DNA from: Halopenitus salinus
Lineage (GTDB): Archaea; Halobacteriota; Halobacteria; Halobacteriales; Haloferacaceae
DNA: 64,000 bases
Assembly (NCBI RefSeq): GCF_042662125.1
Contig: NZ_JBHSXL010000002.1
Location: 62,001 to 126,000, forward strand
Direction of reading: 5' to 3'
A model generated the notes under the pieces. It was not told the origin of the DNA. It ran no database searches and saw only the letters and a list, made by a program, of their open reading frames with translations. Of this stretch, positions 48,214 to 57,499 are shown one piece after another. The stretch's first letter is position 1; each line of letters opens with the position of its first letter. Both the position numbers and the translations under genes were made by a program.

Positions 48214-50795
48214 TGCTCACCCTCCAAGAGCAGGTCTCGGTTATCTACACGACGGTAGTTCGGCTCGCCGGCGAGCCCCTCGATGGGGAACTCTTCGTCG
48301 CCGACACGGCGCCGGTTGAGCTCTGTCAGGCGTTCGTCGACGAACTCCTCGAATGCGTCTAGATCACTTTTGAAGAACGCTTCCTCTTGCAGCCCGGCGA
48401 TCTTTCGCATGACCTGCTTGCTCCCCGTCTTCACGTACTGGAACTCGCCAATCTCCGATTCGAGCCGCGAAATCATTGTCTCTCCGAACTCCGATTCGAT
48501 CAGTTCGTCACTGTCCGTCGTCTCGACGAGTGGTGCGGCGTCGAAGAGGGCGGCGTACGTTTGATAGTCGATCTTCGAGAGGATCTTCTGGCACTTTTGT
48601 GCTCCCTCTTCGCGGAGATATTCGAAGAACTCCGCACGTTGAACGTGCGCTGTGGGTGATTCGGGGTAGTATGTCACCGTGGTAAGCGCGTCGTCAAGGT
48701 CTGCATCGCCGGCGATCACGTCGTCGACGAGTTCGGTGACGTAGAAGAACGTAAACGATAGCCGTTCATCCGGCGTTTGTGACCGCCAGTAGGTGAGATA
48801 GAATAGCGCTTGGAAGTCTGGTTTGTCCGTCGGCGCCGCGAGTGCGGCGTTTTTGACGATCGAGGTGGCGCTGTTCTCGCTGCCGCTCTTGTAGTCGAGG
48901 AGTGCCGTCGGCGACTCTACGAGATCGATCATTCCGTTGATGCTCAGTTCCTCGTCGGTGAACCGGCGTTCGGTCACGGGAGAATCGACGTCTCGCCCGA
49001 AGTGGGTGGCGATGGTGTTGTCGCCCCCGCTTGACGGTGTGAGAAACGCCCCATCTGTCGGGGGGTTGGTATCGAGATACGAGACGATCGTTTCGAGGCT
49101 CGCACGGTATTTGGTGCGGCGAGTCCGTTCGTCGACGGAGCGAACCAGCGGGCGGACCTTGTCGAGCATTAGATCGACGATTTCCGTGAGTGTCTCCTCG
49201 TCAACGACGTCCGGATGGTTCACGTAGAACTCCGCGAAGTCGTGAAGCAAGCTTCCCTCCGTGAGATACGCCTTCTCCGGCCCGTCGACGACCCGGCTGA
49301 AGTAGTAATCCCGCGGTGAGTTCACGTAGGTGTTGAGACTCGACTGGCTGATCGTTTCGACGGGTTCTGGAGACACGTTAACCGGTTCTTTCCCGAACCC
49401 ATCACCGGCTTGTGCTGGGGGTCGATTCTGATGGCTTGTTGCAGGCAGATCGGAGAACCGATCGTAGTCTGCCTCGAGGAGCTCTTCGAAGTACAGACAC
49501 GGCGTGACGGGCGATCCGCCGGTCGCGTCTTGGACGAGATAGTGTTGCTGATTTCCGCTCTGTAACAGCAGTTGGAAGCTCTTGAGGTTCCGCGTGAACT
49601 GTGCGTCCTGATCGACCCATGGGCGACGTGGTGCCGAGTGCGTCCACCGGTCGTCGAGGCCTAGGTAGAAGACGACTTCACGACCCACGTACGACGCCGA
49701 TTTCGCGTCGGCGAGCAGTACGCCCTCGTTCTCTCGATCGACCGGTACTTCGTAGGTCTGGAGGTAGAACGACAACTCGTCGACTCGCGATTCAGTGACG
49801 AATTCGTCGGCGATTTCGAGCGTCTTGAGCTCCTCACGGAAGGCATCGAGCGTGTCGCCGAAGCGGCGTTCAAACTCCGAGAGAGCGTTCGCGAACGTGT
49901 ACTCCTGGATATCGTGTGAGTAGTCGATCAGCCACGAGAGTTCTCCATCGTCGAGTTCGTGCAGTCGCTTGTCTGCGTCACGGTCGTCGACGTCGCAATC
50001 AAAGGCCGTCAACAGTGACCGGATCTCGCTCACTCGGGTATCCGTCCCGCGGTGGGCGGTCCGAAGGAGATGGAGGAACAATCGGTGGTCGCTGCGATCG
50101 GTAAAGCCTGGTCCGCCGAAAAACGGGATGTCGGCCGCTTCGAGCGCGGACTCAATGAGCGGCGAGTACTCGCTTTCCTGATCGAGGACGATCCCCACGT
50201 TTTCGGCGTTCGCTTCGGAGACGGCATCGACGACCGTCTCCACGATCGCCGTTGGCGAGTCATGGATGCGGAACGGCGGGAGATCGAACGTCGCGTTAGT
50301 GAAGAGGTCGACCGTATCGTACCCGGCCGGTAGATACGCTCGTTCGAGTTGGGTGAGCATTTCGGGTTCGACGACGACCACGTCGAGATCCGGATCGATC
50401 GTCTCGGTCGTGAGCTTCATCGACGCCGTCTCGAGTTCCGCGATACGCTCGACGGCTCGTTCGGTGGCGTCGTCGACGTAGGCGTCGTACTCAAAGATCG
50501 CGTCGTGTGACCCGTGGTGTTCCCAACACTGGAGGATGTTCCCAACCGCGTACGCACAGCGTTTCCACGAAATGTCCTCGTTGCCGATCATGCCGAGGAA
50601 TGCGAGGCGATCCTCGGACTCCTGGCGTCGACCGGCTGCGAGCCGGCGTGGCGGGATCGCGAACGGACCGAGATGCGGGCGATCGAGATGGCGGTTGAGG
50701 GCACTCGCAAGCGGACCGTCGGGCGTAATGACGAGGTCGTACTCCGCGACGTCGTCGTAGAGTTTGCTTGGAGACTTTGCGCGGGGAAATGGCAC
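48210..50795 (-). CDS. PD-(D/E)XK nuclease protein, AddB-like
   Basis: The 861-residue protein starts MPFPRAKSPSKLYDDVAEYD (ATG 50795). The N-terminal three-quarters resemble the inactive helicase-like part of AddB (VLDQESEYSPLIESALEAADIPFFGG, HLLRTAHRGTDTRVSEIRSLLTAFD). The C-terminal nuclease has ISQSSLNTYVNSPRDYYFSRVVD, FTDEELSINGMIDLVESPTALLDYKSGS, with the DYKS metal motif. The iron-sulfur cysteines known from bacterial AddB are not obvious. It is the first gene of the pair with the AddA-like helicase. Confidence 0.75.
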   Translation of the reverse strand: MPFPRAKSPSKLYDDVAEYDLVITPDGPLASALNRHLDRPHLGPFAIPPRRLAAGRRQESEDRLAFLGMIGNEDISWKRCAYAVGNILQCWEHHGSHDAIFEYDAYVDDATERAVERIAELETASMKLTTETIDPDLDVVVVEPEMLTQLERAYLPAGYDTVDLFTNATFDLPPFRIHDSPTAIVETVVDAVSEANAENVGIVLDQESEYSPLIESALEAADIPFFGGPGFTDRSDHRLFLHLLRTAHRGTDTRVSEIRSLLTAFDCDVDDRDADKRLHELDDGELSWLIDYSHDIQEYTFANALSEFERRFGDTLDAFREELKTLEIADEFVTESRVDELSFYLQTYEVPVDRENEGVLLADAKSASYVGREVVFYLGLDDRWTHSAPRRPWVDQDAQFTRNLKSFQLLLQSGNQQHYLVQDATGGSPVTPCLYFEELLEADYDRFSDLPATSHQNRPPAQAGDGFGKEPVNVSPEPVETISQSSLNTYVNSPRDYYFSRVVDGPEKAYLTEGSLLHDFAEFYVNHPDVVDEETLTEIVDLMLDKVRPLVRSVDERTRRTKYRASLETIVSYLDTNPPTDGAFLTPSSGGDNTIATHFGRDVDSPVTERRFTDEELSINGMIDLVESPTALLDYKSGSENSATSIVKNAALAAPTDKPDFQALFYLTYWRSQTPDERLSFTFFYVTELVDDVIAGDADLDDALTTVTYYPESPTAHVQRAEFFEYLREEGAQKCQKILSKIDYQTYAALFDAAPLVETTDSDELIESEFGETMISRLESEIGEFQYVKTGSKQVMRKIAGLQEEAFFKSDLDAFEEFVDERLTELNRRRVGDEEFPIEGLAGEPNYRRVDNRDLLLEGEQ

Positions 50796-50852
50796 ATTCG
50801 GAGGAGTCGGTGGTGTCAGATAAATCTTCGTCAGAAGATTTTGAGAACCGGC

Positions 50853-51000
50853 CTACTCAACGAGTCTCCATAGCCAGCTGACACGCCCGCTGTTCCCACC
50901 GGGCGTGTCTTGGCCGGTGAGATGCGTTGAAGCCATCGAACACTTCCTACCAAGATATCGGTCTCGCTTCACTCTTGGCGAGGCTGACAGCTTAGGAGGG
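50853..51000 (-). other. Intergenic stem-loop in a possible degraded reading frame
   Basis: A perfect ten-base stem GACACGCCCG / CGGGCGTGTC (50880-50889, 50900-50909) with a ten-base loop lies here. On the minus strand a frame ending at TAG 50853-50855 could encode DRYLGRKCSMASTHL and then GQDTPGGNSGRVSWLW. It has no good start and may be an IS remnant. The surrounding 248 bases hold no other gene. Confidence 0.3.
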
Positions 51001-51043
51001 ACTTACCGAGAGCGGCCAAAATAAATCAGAGAGGTCTGAGAAC

Positions 51044-51316
51044 TCAGTCGACGGTCGCTAGCACCCGGACATCTGTTTCCGAGTGTCGTTCACGCTGAGT
51101 TCGAGCGCCCCGTTCTTCCAGGAAGTCCTCGATTTCATCTGCCAGCGTATCGGCGTCCTCTCTATCGACGTGTACGATCAGCGTTGGCTGGTCTGGATCG
51201 TTGTTGTCGATGACAAGCGATACGTCTTTGAATTCATTTGGCTGTCTGTACGCCTCGAATTCCTCAGCGAGCTTATCCCCAAGGTCATCAAGCTTATCCA
51301 CTGGATTGGCTGTCAT
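51044..51316 (-). CDS. Hypothetical acidic protein, 90 residues
   Basis: The protein starts MTANPVDKLDDLGDKLAEEFEAYRQPNEFKDVSLV and contains DNNDPDQPTLIVHVDREDADTLADEIEDFLEERG, an alpha/beta arrangement. No family is recognised. It lies between the AddB-like gene and the 664-residue nuclease gene, divergent from the latter across a 114-base gap. Confidence 0.6.
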   Translation of the reverse strand: MTANPVDKLDDLGDKLAEEFEAYRQPNEFKDVSLVIDNNDPDQPTLIVHVDREDADTLADEIEDFLEERGARTQRERHSETDVRVLATVD

Positions 51317-51392
51317 AGGAGGTATTCAACCCCAGAGAAGCCCTTTGTAGTGATGCACCAAAACGTTCGAATCCTATAGTCTAAACGCTGTC

Positions 51393-51407
51393 ACAATATA
51401 TAATTGT
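51393..51407 (+). promoter_or_regulatory. Palindromic TATA element ACAAT-ATATA-ATTGT
   Basis: The 15-base element with five-base arms lies 24-38 bases before the ATG at 51431. This is the expected distance for a TATA box of a leaderless gene. The palindrome may also be an operator. Confidence 0.5.
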
Positions 51408-51430
51408 AGTTAGATAGAATACCAGGGTTA

Positions 51431-53425
51431 ATGCCAAGTTTCATCCTCGATTTAGAGATACTTTCGGAAAACGATTCACCAGATTTGGGAGAGATGGTGA
51501 CGGACGTTCAGGTTCAATCTGGATTCATCGATGAGCTGAAAAGAACATTTACGAATAGATTAGATTCAGAGGAAGAGTTAACGACGAACTTCGAGCTCTC
51601 AAGGGTCTATCAGCAATCTTGGACAGAGGATGGAAACGAGGAAATAATAAAGGAGAATATTACATCACTGTCAAAACAGCTACATCCAGTACAAAAGGCC
51701 GAGAAGGGATTGTTATTCCACAGTACGGACTCCGAAGTACTCGTGGCACACTACCACGCTAGTGAGGGATGGGTAAAGGATTCAAACGAACTGATCAGCG
51801 GAGATCGTGTCGACAAAGATAGCGTCATCAGTATGTTCGCATTAGAGCCATCGGCTGATGGTGACGATTTAGCAGTTGACGCTGACTACTATACGAAGTC
51901 AACCACGTTCATGCAGATCTTCGGAGTCCTCTCAGACGATGTGCTTCGGGAGATTCCGGAACGAGAGGTATACATCAACGGAAATCCGCTCTACGACGAG
52001 AGGTATACTGTGACGTACTCTTTTGCACGAGACCAATGTTTGACCATGATCAAAGACAGTTCCTTATTGCTCAATTCGGATTCGAACTCGTTCTTAATTG
52101 AGAAATCACTCGAAGGCGAACCCCATATGCTGGAATACGATTTTGAAGGAGGGTGGTTCGGACTAACACGGAGCGAAGATATCTCGAAATTCGAGCGCGA
52201 TACCATCCAATTCAAGCACGGATGGCTGACAGCCAGCCGCATCTACCGGAACCTTGTCGGTAATGAGACAGCGTACACAGAACACAGCTCAAGGGTCGAG
52301 TTGTCCGAGTCCAATATACAGAAATTCGAAGGAGAAACCGACAACGGAGATGTGGTGTTCGCAAAACATAGCGATGAAGGAGTTATCAGTCAGGAGTTCG
52401 CGGATGATATTCTCCGTGCTGTTGTCGGTACTGAACACTATCGCCTCTACTTCGCGTCTCACCAAACAGTATCTGAAAGCAAGAATCTACGACTGGAATC
52501 CGAAGACCATTCCCTTGTTTTCTCGAATATCAAGGCCGACTCAATCGAAGAGGTGGATGCAGTACTTCAGGTGTTGTATGACCAAGCTTCTGACGAGGAC
52601 CTTCCGAGAAGCAGGAGATACCTGACCGCCGCTGGACTCTTGGCAGGTGTCAGTTATACATCGGATGACACTGCATCAGACTCACTGTCAGGTATAGTAA
52701 GGCAGAGCTCCTTCAGGGGCATCGAGGGTTTCATCCAAGACCAGCTTGACTCGGGTGGGACAGCCGAAGCCTTTAGAGGGTCGTTAAATGCTCTCTTCGA
52801 TGATGTGGGTACGGAGACCAGTACTGCTGACTTGGTGGATGGCGAATTTGATTACGATAGTTTCAGTCGGTTGGTGGAGATGATCGACGAAGCCGGCGAA
52901 GGGCTTGGATTGTCTGCTGGTGATCTTAGCGAACTTGACGAGGAAGGATACCGGAGTGTCATCACTGTTGGACTGGATCAACGAATCGACGGTAATCTCA
53001 CTCGTGAGGCAGAAACCGGACGAGGACCCTCTGATATTCGCCTACGGAATGATGAAGGGGAAGTCATCTACATTGGCGAATGTAAGTACTGGAATGAGAG
53101 CAATTCTGGCGTAAAATCGAATCTCGAAAAACCTCTCGAACAACTGGCGACATACGACCAGGGTGAGACATTCAATTCCATCATTATCTTCTTTGAGTCA
53201 GATGATTTCCAAGAAATCGACATCCGAAGGGTGTGGGAGAAGATAGATGAAAGGTTGGAGGAACTCGAGGGAGACTTCGAATTGGAGGATGATATGAACG
53301 ATACCCCGTATTCACGCATCTATCGCCGACCTGATGGAGGAGTAGATGATCGATTCCTCTCTATCCACGTGATCGATGTCAGCGCCCAACAACATCATCA
53401 GGTGAGTGCTGAAACCGTTAGCTAA
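51431..53425 (+). CDS. Large protein with C-terminal PD-(D/E)XK nuclease domain, unknown N-terminal part
   Basis: The 664-residue protein has a long N-terminal region (1-500) with no recognised family, then a nuclease-like C-terminal region. The motif DIRLRNDEGEVIYIGECKYWNES carries the D...ExK of PD-(D/E)XK enzymes, followed by QLATYDQGETFNSIIIFFES. The coding sequence is clearly less GC-rich than its neighbours and uses more AT-ending codons, suggesting transfer. It lies beside the DUF499-DUF1156-helicase operon, with 3' ends facing each other. It could be a defence effector that cuts DNA, as an independent system or a helper of the operon. Confidence 0.6.
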   Translation: MPSFILDLEILSENDSPDLGEMVTDVQVQSGFIDELKRTFTNRLDSEEELTTNFELSRVYQQSWTEDGNEEIIKENITSLSKQLHPVQKAEKGLLFHSTDSEVLVAHYHASEGWVKDSNELISGDRVDKDSVISMFALEPSADGDDLAVDADYYTKSTTFMQIFGVLSDDVLREIPEREVYINGNPLYDERYTVTYSFARDQCLTMIKDSSLLLNSDSNSFLIEKSLEGEPHMLEYDFEGGWFGLTRSEDISKFERDTIQFKHGWLTASRIYRNLVGNETAYTEHSSRVELSESNIQKFEGETDNGDVVFAKHSDEGVISQEFADDILRAVVGTEHYRLYFASHQTVSESKNLRLESEDHSLVFSNIKADSIEEVDAVLQVLYDQASDEDLPRSRRYLTAAGLLAGVSYTSDDTASDSLSGIVRQSSFRGIEGFIQDQLDSGGTAEAFRGSLNALFDDVGTETSTADLVDGEFDYDSFSRLVEMIDEAGEGLGLSAGDLSELDEEGYRSVITVGLDQRIDGNLTREAETGRGPSDIRLRNDEGEVIYIGECKYWNESNSGVKSNLEKPLEQLATYDQGETFNSIIIFFESDDFQEIDIRRVWEKIDERLEELEGDFELEDDMNDTPYSRIYRRPDGGVDDRFLSIHVIDVSAQQHHQVSAETVS

Positions 53426-53531
53426 CTGTTTCAGTCTCGCACCGTCTCCGATAGCGCGGAGATTTGCTTCGAGAGCAGTGTTTGGCATCTATTGGTTCAT
53501 CTGGGAAGTCCATGCTTACAAAACTACCCAG

Positions 53532-56500
53532 CTACTGTGGCTGCTTTGTTGACTTCTCTCGGTTATCGAGGAATTGATCACACCACGTCGGAAGGGAATC
53601 CATCGGTCCATTTTCAGCCACAGTCCCATCGCCTGCAATCCGGCTAAACACGCCGTCCCGTCCCCACGCACACACTACTGGCTCCTGGTCTTGATCGGGT
53701 CGAGTCACGATTCGCAGCTGGAGCCGCGACGGCTCCTCACTCACATCCTGCAGTACTGTGAGGAGCGCCCCGAGAAGGGGATGACCTGGCGCAAGATGCT
53801 GAACCGATGGGAACTCGTCAGCACACACAGCCGAGAACGTCACCGCCACTTCATCAGCAGCAGTCGCAATAGCCTGTGCAATCGTCTGTTCCCCATCCCT
53901 GTCTGGAACCTCAATCGGTGCGTCACCTACTGAGAGGCGATATGTACTGTCCGCAAAGTCGAAGTCTCCGTCATCGTACTCGAAGTCAATCTCGTGAATC
54001 GTGGTGAATTCGACACCGGCCTCGGCAAGCGCGTCGTTATCGACCAACACTGACTGGAGGCTTGGTGTCTCGAACGGAGGTTGATACTCGTATTCCTCCT
54101 CGCCGACGTCGACGAGATCCGGGTGACTGTAGGACTGCCACGCATCGAGTTTTGCTTCGTCGACGACGTCCTGAGCGACGAGATCGTCGACGTCCTCGAG
54201 TGACTCTCCGACATCGACGCGGTCGCCCTGATCGCGTTCTTCGAGTTCTTCAGAGAACTCGCGGTCAGCTGATTCGACCGCAGACTTGTCGTCAGCGCTG
54301 TCCACGTTCAAGGTCGCATCCCGAATCTGTTGGCTGACGCCGGAGAGTATGGGTTGCATCTCACCGACGACGTTTTCGAAGAGGCCAATCCGGTCGTCAA
54401 GGCGATCATAGATGTCCGTCTCAACCGTATCCTCGTAGCTGTAGTTGAGAATGCGAATCTCGTCGAATCGTTGGCCGATACGGTCAATCCGACCGATACG
54501 CTGTTCAACCCGCATCGGATTCCACGGCAGGTCGTAGTTGATGAGCGCCCCACACTCTTGGAGGTTTAGCCCCTCACTCGCGGAGTCGGTACAGACGAGG
54601 ATATCGACCTGCCCATCATCACGTGAGAATTCACGCTTCACGCGCTCTTTCCCGACGTGTTCCCACGTTTCAGAATCGGGGTCGTACAGCTCGCCGCCAC
54701 GACCGGAGTACGTCGCGATTGTTGCTCCAAGAAGGTCCGCGAGACTGTCCCGGATGAAGTCCATTGTGTCCGCGTACTGCGTGAAGACAATCACCCGGTT
54801 GTGACCAGCCCGGTCCAGCTCGTCGAGGTCGTTGTACAGCTGCTGAATCTTCGGGTCTGTATCAACCAAGTCTAAGTCGTTGACGAACGCTTCCAGGGCC
54901 TCGATTTCTTCCTCGATAAGCTGTTTCCCCTCTTCAGTCACGCTCGGGATGAGTTCAGAGAGGTCCAGGTCGTCGCTACTAGCATCGAGTTCATCCAGAA
55001 CGTCCCCGTCGTCGAGGTCTGCGTTTTGTAGCGTTTCGAGGACGACCTGCTCCGCATCACCATAGTCCCGATCACGAGCGCGTTCCCGTCCGGCAAGCAC
55101 GGTTCGTTGCGCCCGAAGTGTCTCAAGCCGGTGTTTCAGGCTCTGACTGATCGCATACACACTCGACGTGAGTCGCTGTCGGTACGTGGTCATCACGAAC
55201 CCGATGGCGCGTGTTTGGGCTTCGTCAGTCTGTTGGGCTCGCTTGTAGAACTCACGTGTGTACTCGTCGATCTGGTCGTAGACCGCCCGTGTCTCCTCGG
55301 TAAGTTCGATTTTCCGTTGTTCGGGATTCCGGTTCGGAACGGTCGTATCGAGGAGTCCGACCGCCTCGTACTTTCGGAGTGTATCCCGTGTATTCCGGTG
55401 GATGAGCGCGTCGACGGGCGTGGACTCCGCGAGAACATCGCGGATGACTCGCCAACCGCCCGGGGAAAGTTCGTCAAGTGCGTCCTGTCGGTCGCTACGG
55501 GACGCCATCAACCACTCGTCGGCGTCTTCAGGATAGAGGAGCCGTTTGAGTTTCGTATCCTCGCTCGCCTCGAAGCGGTCGATGTCATAATCTGCCATCG
55601 CCTCGTCGACATGGTCGAGGTAGCCGTCGTAGGCGTCTCCATAAGCTCGTGCGAGCCGGCACGCGGTCAGCACACGCTCTTTGGCAATGGCACGGTCCTG
55701 TCTGTCCTCATTGATCTCGAGTTCGTCTGCAAGGTGCTGGAAGACTTTTGAGGAGAACGGTCGGTCCGTCGGGATCCGGTCTTGGTGTTCCAGTCCATCG
55801 AGCGTGGCTTGCGTGTCCCAGGAAGCCTCCGCTTCGTCGGACTCTGAACTCGGGTTGTCGAGAACCTCGTTGAGGGCCTGCGACAGCCCGTCTCGAGTTT
55901 CGAAGAATTCCATGAAGGTATCCCGGTTATCCCAACCACCCGGAAGATCCAGCAACTGCATCAAATCGTAGAGTTCGCCAGAGTGCAATTGCATCGGGGT
56001 AGCCGTCAAGAGGTAGTAGGCGTGCGTATAATCGCGAAGCTGTTCGAGAAGAGCGTAGAAATTACTGCCACGCCGAGCGTTGTGCGCCTCGTCGACGATG
56101 ACGGCGTCCCACACGCCCATCCGGTCTTCCGTATCATGGTCGCGTCCGCGACAGCTTGCCGGGATAACGTTCCGAGACCGGTCGGATATCCGGTCTAAGG
56201 GGGCGACCTGATCCCAGCGGTCGTCGAGACGAGCCGTATGCCAGGACATAATGACGACCGTCGGTCCATCCAGCGGCGACGATGCATCGGCATCAGTCGA
56301 CTGTTGTTCGTAGAGGAACCGCCAGATGGGGCTGTCCGCCCATTCGCGCTCCCCGGTTAGGTCGAGGTCCGTTGCCGATGGTGGATAGTGGTCGCGACCG
56401 CGGACGTCCCGGAATACGTGATCGCCCGCTGTGTCCCGGTCAAACCGGACGGCGTTGATGTTGAACTTCTCCCAGAGCTCTTCCTGCCACTGCCGCTGCA

Positions 56501-57482
56501 GACTCGCAGGAACCAGCAACAACCCGGTTTCCAGCTCGCCGGTGAGTCCGAGCCGGGAGAGTGTAAGACCGGCCTCGATCGTCTTCCCGAGTCCCACCTC
56601 GTCACACAGCAAGAAGCTCTGTGGATACGTATTGACGAGTGTGTCCGAGACAACCCGTTGATGCGGCCACGGCGTGATCGTGCTCGCTTCCTCGGCCAGT
56701 GCGAGCCCACCGGGCGAGAGCGGTCCATCCTGAATGATGTTCGCTTTGTCGCGCTCCGTCGGCGGAGCTGTACCGTTCGCGATCTGAATCGCTTCCTGGA
56801 GATCGCTCTCGGTGTCTGGGGCTTTCCAGTCGATGATGTCCTCTTCGATCGCCTCGGGGAGGTCATACACTTCGACGAAGGGGTGTTCATCACTCCACAG
56901 TCGCTCGAAGGTCTCCTCGTCGCCGGCGACGTAGTCCGCCTGTTCAGGAACCCACGACCGATGAACTTTGAACCGCTCATAGTTGCGAGCCCAGCCGCCG
57001 ACCGTCTCGTTGACGCTGCCCTCGAACGAAATCGTGTTTCCGTCGCTATCGTGGAAGAGTCCAACTTTTGGATGGAAGATCTCCCAGTCGTGAGAGGGAG
57101 AGCGTGGATAGGCGACCTTGATGTGGATCCGGCCCTCGCGGAGGAGACGCGCGAGAATACGGAGATTCGCATCTAGGCGTTCGTCATCGAGGTCCTCGAG
57201 GTTTTCCTCAAGGCGGTCGGTGAGCGTCTCTAGAACCGGACGGTCTGACTCGTAGAGTTCGGTGCCAACGATGAGACGCATTTCACCATCGTTCTCGACG
57301 AGGGCGTGAATGCCGTTGGCAGCAGCCGCGAGTGCCGTACTGGAGAAGTAGCCCGCAATCCGATCGTATTGCTGACTGCGTTCCAGTGCGGGCTCGTAGA
57401 AGTCCTTGACGAGATGGGCGCGTCCCTGCTCGGGTTTGCTCTCGTAGATGGACTGCCACTCGCGGTCAAGTAGATTAGTCAT
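53532..57482 (-). CDS. PLD-SNF2 helicase, DISARM DrmD-like
   Basis: The 1316-residue protein has an N-terminal phospholipase-D-like domain, with IFHPKVGLFHDSDGNTISFEGSVNETVGGW (HxK followed by GSxN). Then comes an SNF2-type helicase: LLCDEVGLGKTIEAGLTL (Walker A), AVIVDEAHNARRGSNFY, LLTATPMQ, and the C-terminal lobe with ICTDSASEGLNLQECG-like VCTDSASEGLNL and MRVEQRIGRIDRIGQRFDE. The PLD unit may be a nuclease. In DISARM class 1 a similar helicase (DrmD) works with a DNA methylase. It is the last gene of the four-gene operon, 18 bases after the methylase gene. Confidence 0.8.
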   Translation of the reverse strand: MTNLLDREWQSIYESKPEQGRAHLVKDFYEPALERSQQYDRIAGYFSSTALAAAANGIHALVENDGEMRLIVGTELYESDRPVLETLTDRLEENLEDLDDERLDANLRILARLLREGRIHIKVAYPRSPSHDWEIFHPKVGLFHDSDGNTISFEGSVNETVGGWARNYERFKVHRSWVPEQADYVAGDEETFERLWSDEHPFVEVYDLPEAIEEDIIDWKAPDTESDLQEAIQIANGTAPPTERDKANIIQDGPLSPGGLALAEEASTITPWPHQRVVSDTLVNTYPQSFLLCDEVGLGKTIEAGLTLSRLGLTGELETGLLLVPASLQRQWQEELWEKFNINAVRFDRDTAGDHVFRDVRGRDHYPPSATDLDLTGEREWADSPIWRFLYEQQSTDADASSPLDGPTVVIMSWHTARLDDRWDQVAPLDRISDRSRNVIPASCRGRDHDTEDRMGVWDAVIVDEAHNARRGSNFYALLEQLRDYTHAYYLLTATPMQLHSGELYDLMQLLDLPGGWDNRDTFMEFFETRDGLSQALNEVLDNPSSESDEAEASWDTQATLDGLEHQDRIPTDRPFSSKVFQHLADELEINEDRQDRAIAKERVLTACRLARAYGDAYDGYLDHVDEAMADYDIDRFEASEDTKLKRLLYPEDADEWLMASRSDRQDALDELSPGGWRVIRDVLAESTPVDALIHRNTRDTLRKYEAVGLLDTTVPNRNPEQRKIELTEETRAVYDQIDEYTREFYKRAQQTDEAQTRAIGFVMTTYRQRLTSSVYAISQSLKHRLETLRAQRTVLAGRERARDRDYGDAEQVVLETLQNADLDDGDVLDELDASSDDLDLSELIPSVTEEGKQLIEEEIEALEAFVNDLDLVDTDPKIQQLYNDLDELDRAGHNRVIVFTQYADTMDFIRDSLADLLGATIATYSGRGGELYDPDSETWEHVGKERVKREFSRDDGQVDILVCTDSASEGLNLQECGALINYDLPWNPMRVEQRIGRIDRIGQRFDEIRILNYSYEDTVETDIYDRLDDRIGLFENVVGEMQPILSGVSQQIRDATLNVDSADDKSAVESADREFSEELEERDQGDRVDVGESLEDVDDLVAQDVVDEAKLDAWQSYSHPDLVDVGEEEYEYQPPFETPSLQSVLVDNDALAEAGVEFTTIHEIDFEYDDGDFDFADSTYRLSVGDAPIEVPDRDGEQTIAQAIATAADEVAVTFSAVCADEFPSVQHLAPGHPLLGALLTVLQDVSEEPSRLQLRIVTRPDQDQEPVVCAWGRDGVFSRIAGDGTVAENGPMDSLPTWCDQFLDNREKSTKQPQ

Positions 57483-57499
57483 ACTAGAGGAGTTCCGAG

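Noticed and set aside
47591..48319. Long antisense frame over the AddA/AddB-like junction (242 residues)
   Set aside because: Ser/Arg-rich shadow of the real minus-strand genes; no family.
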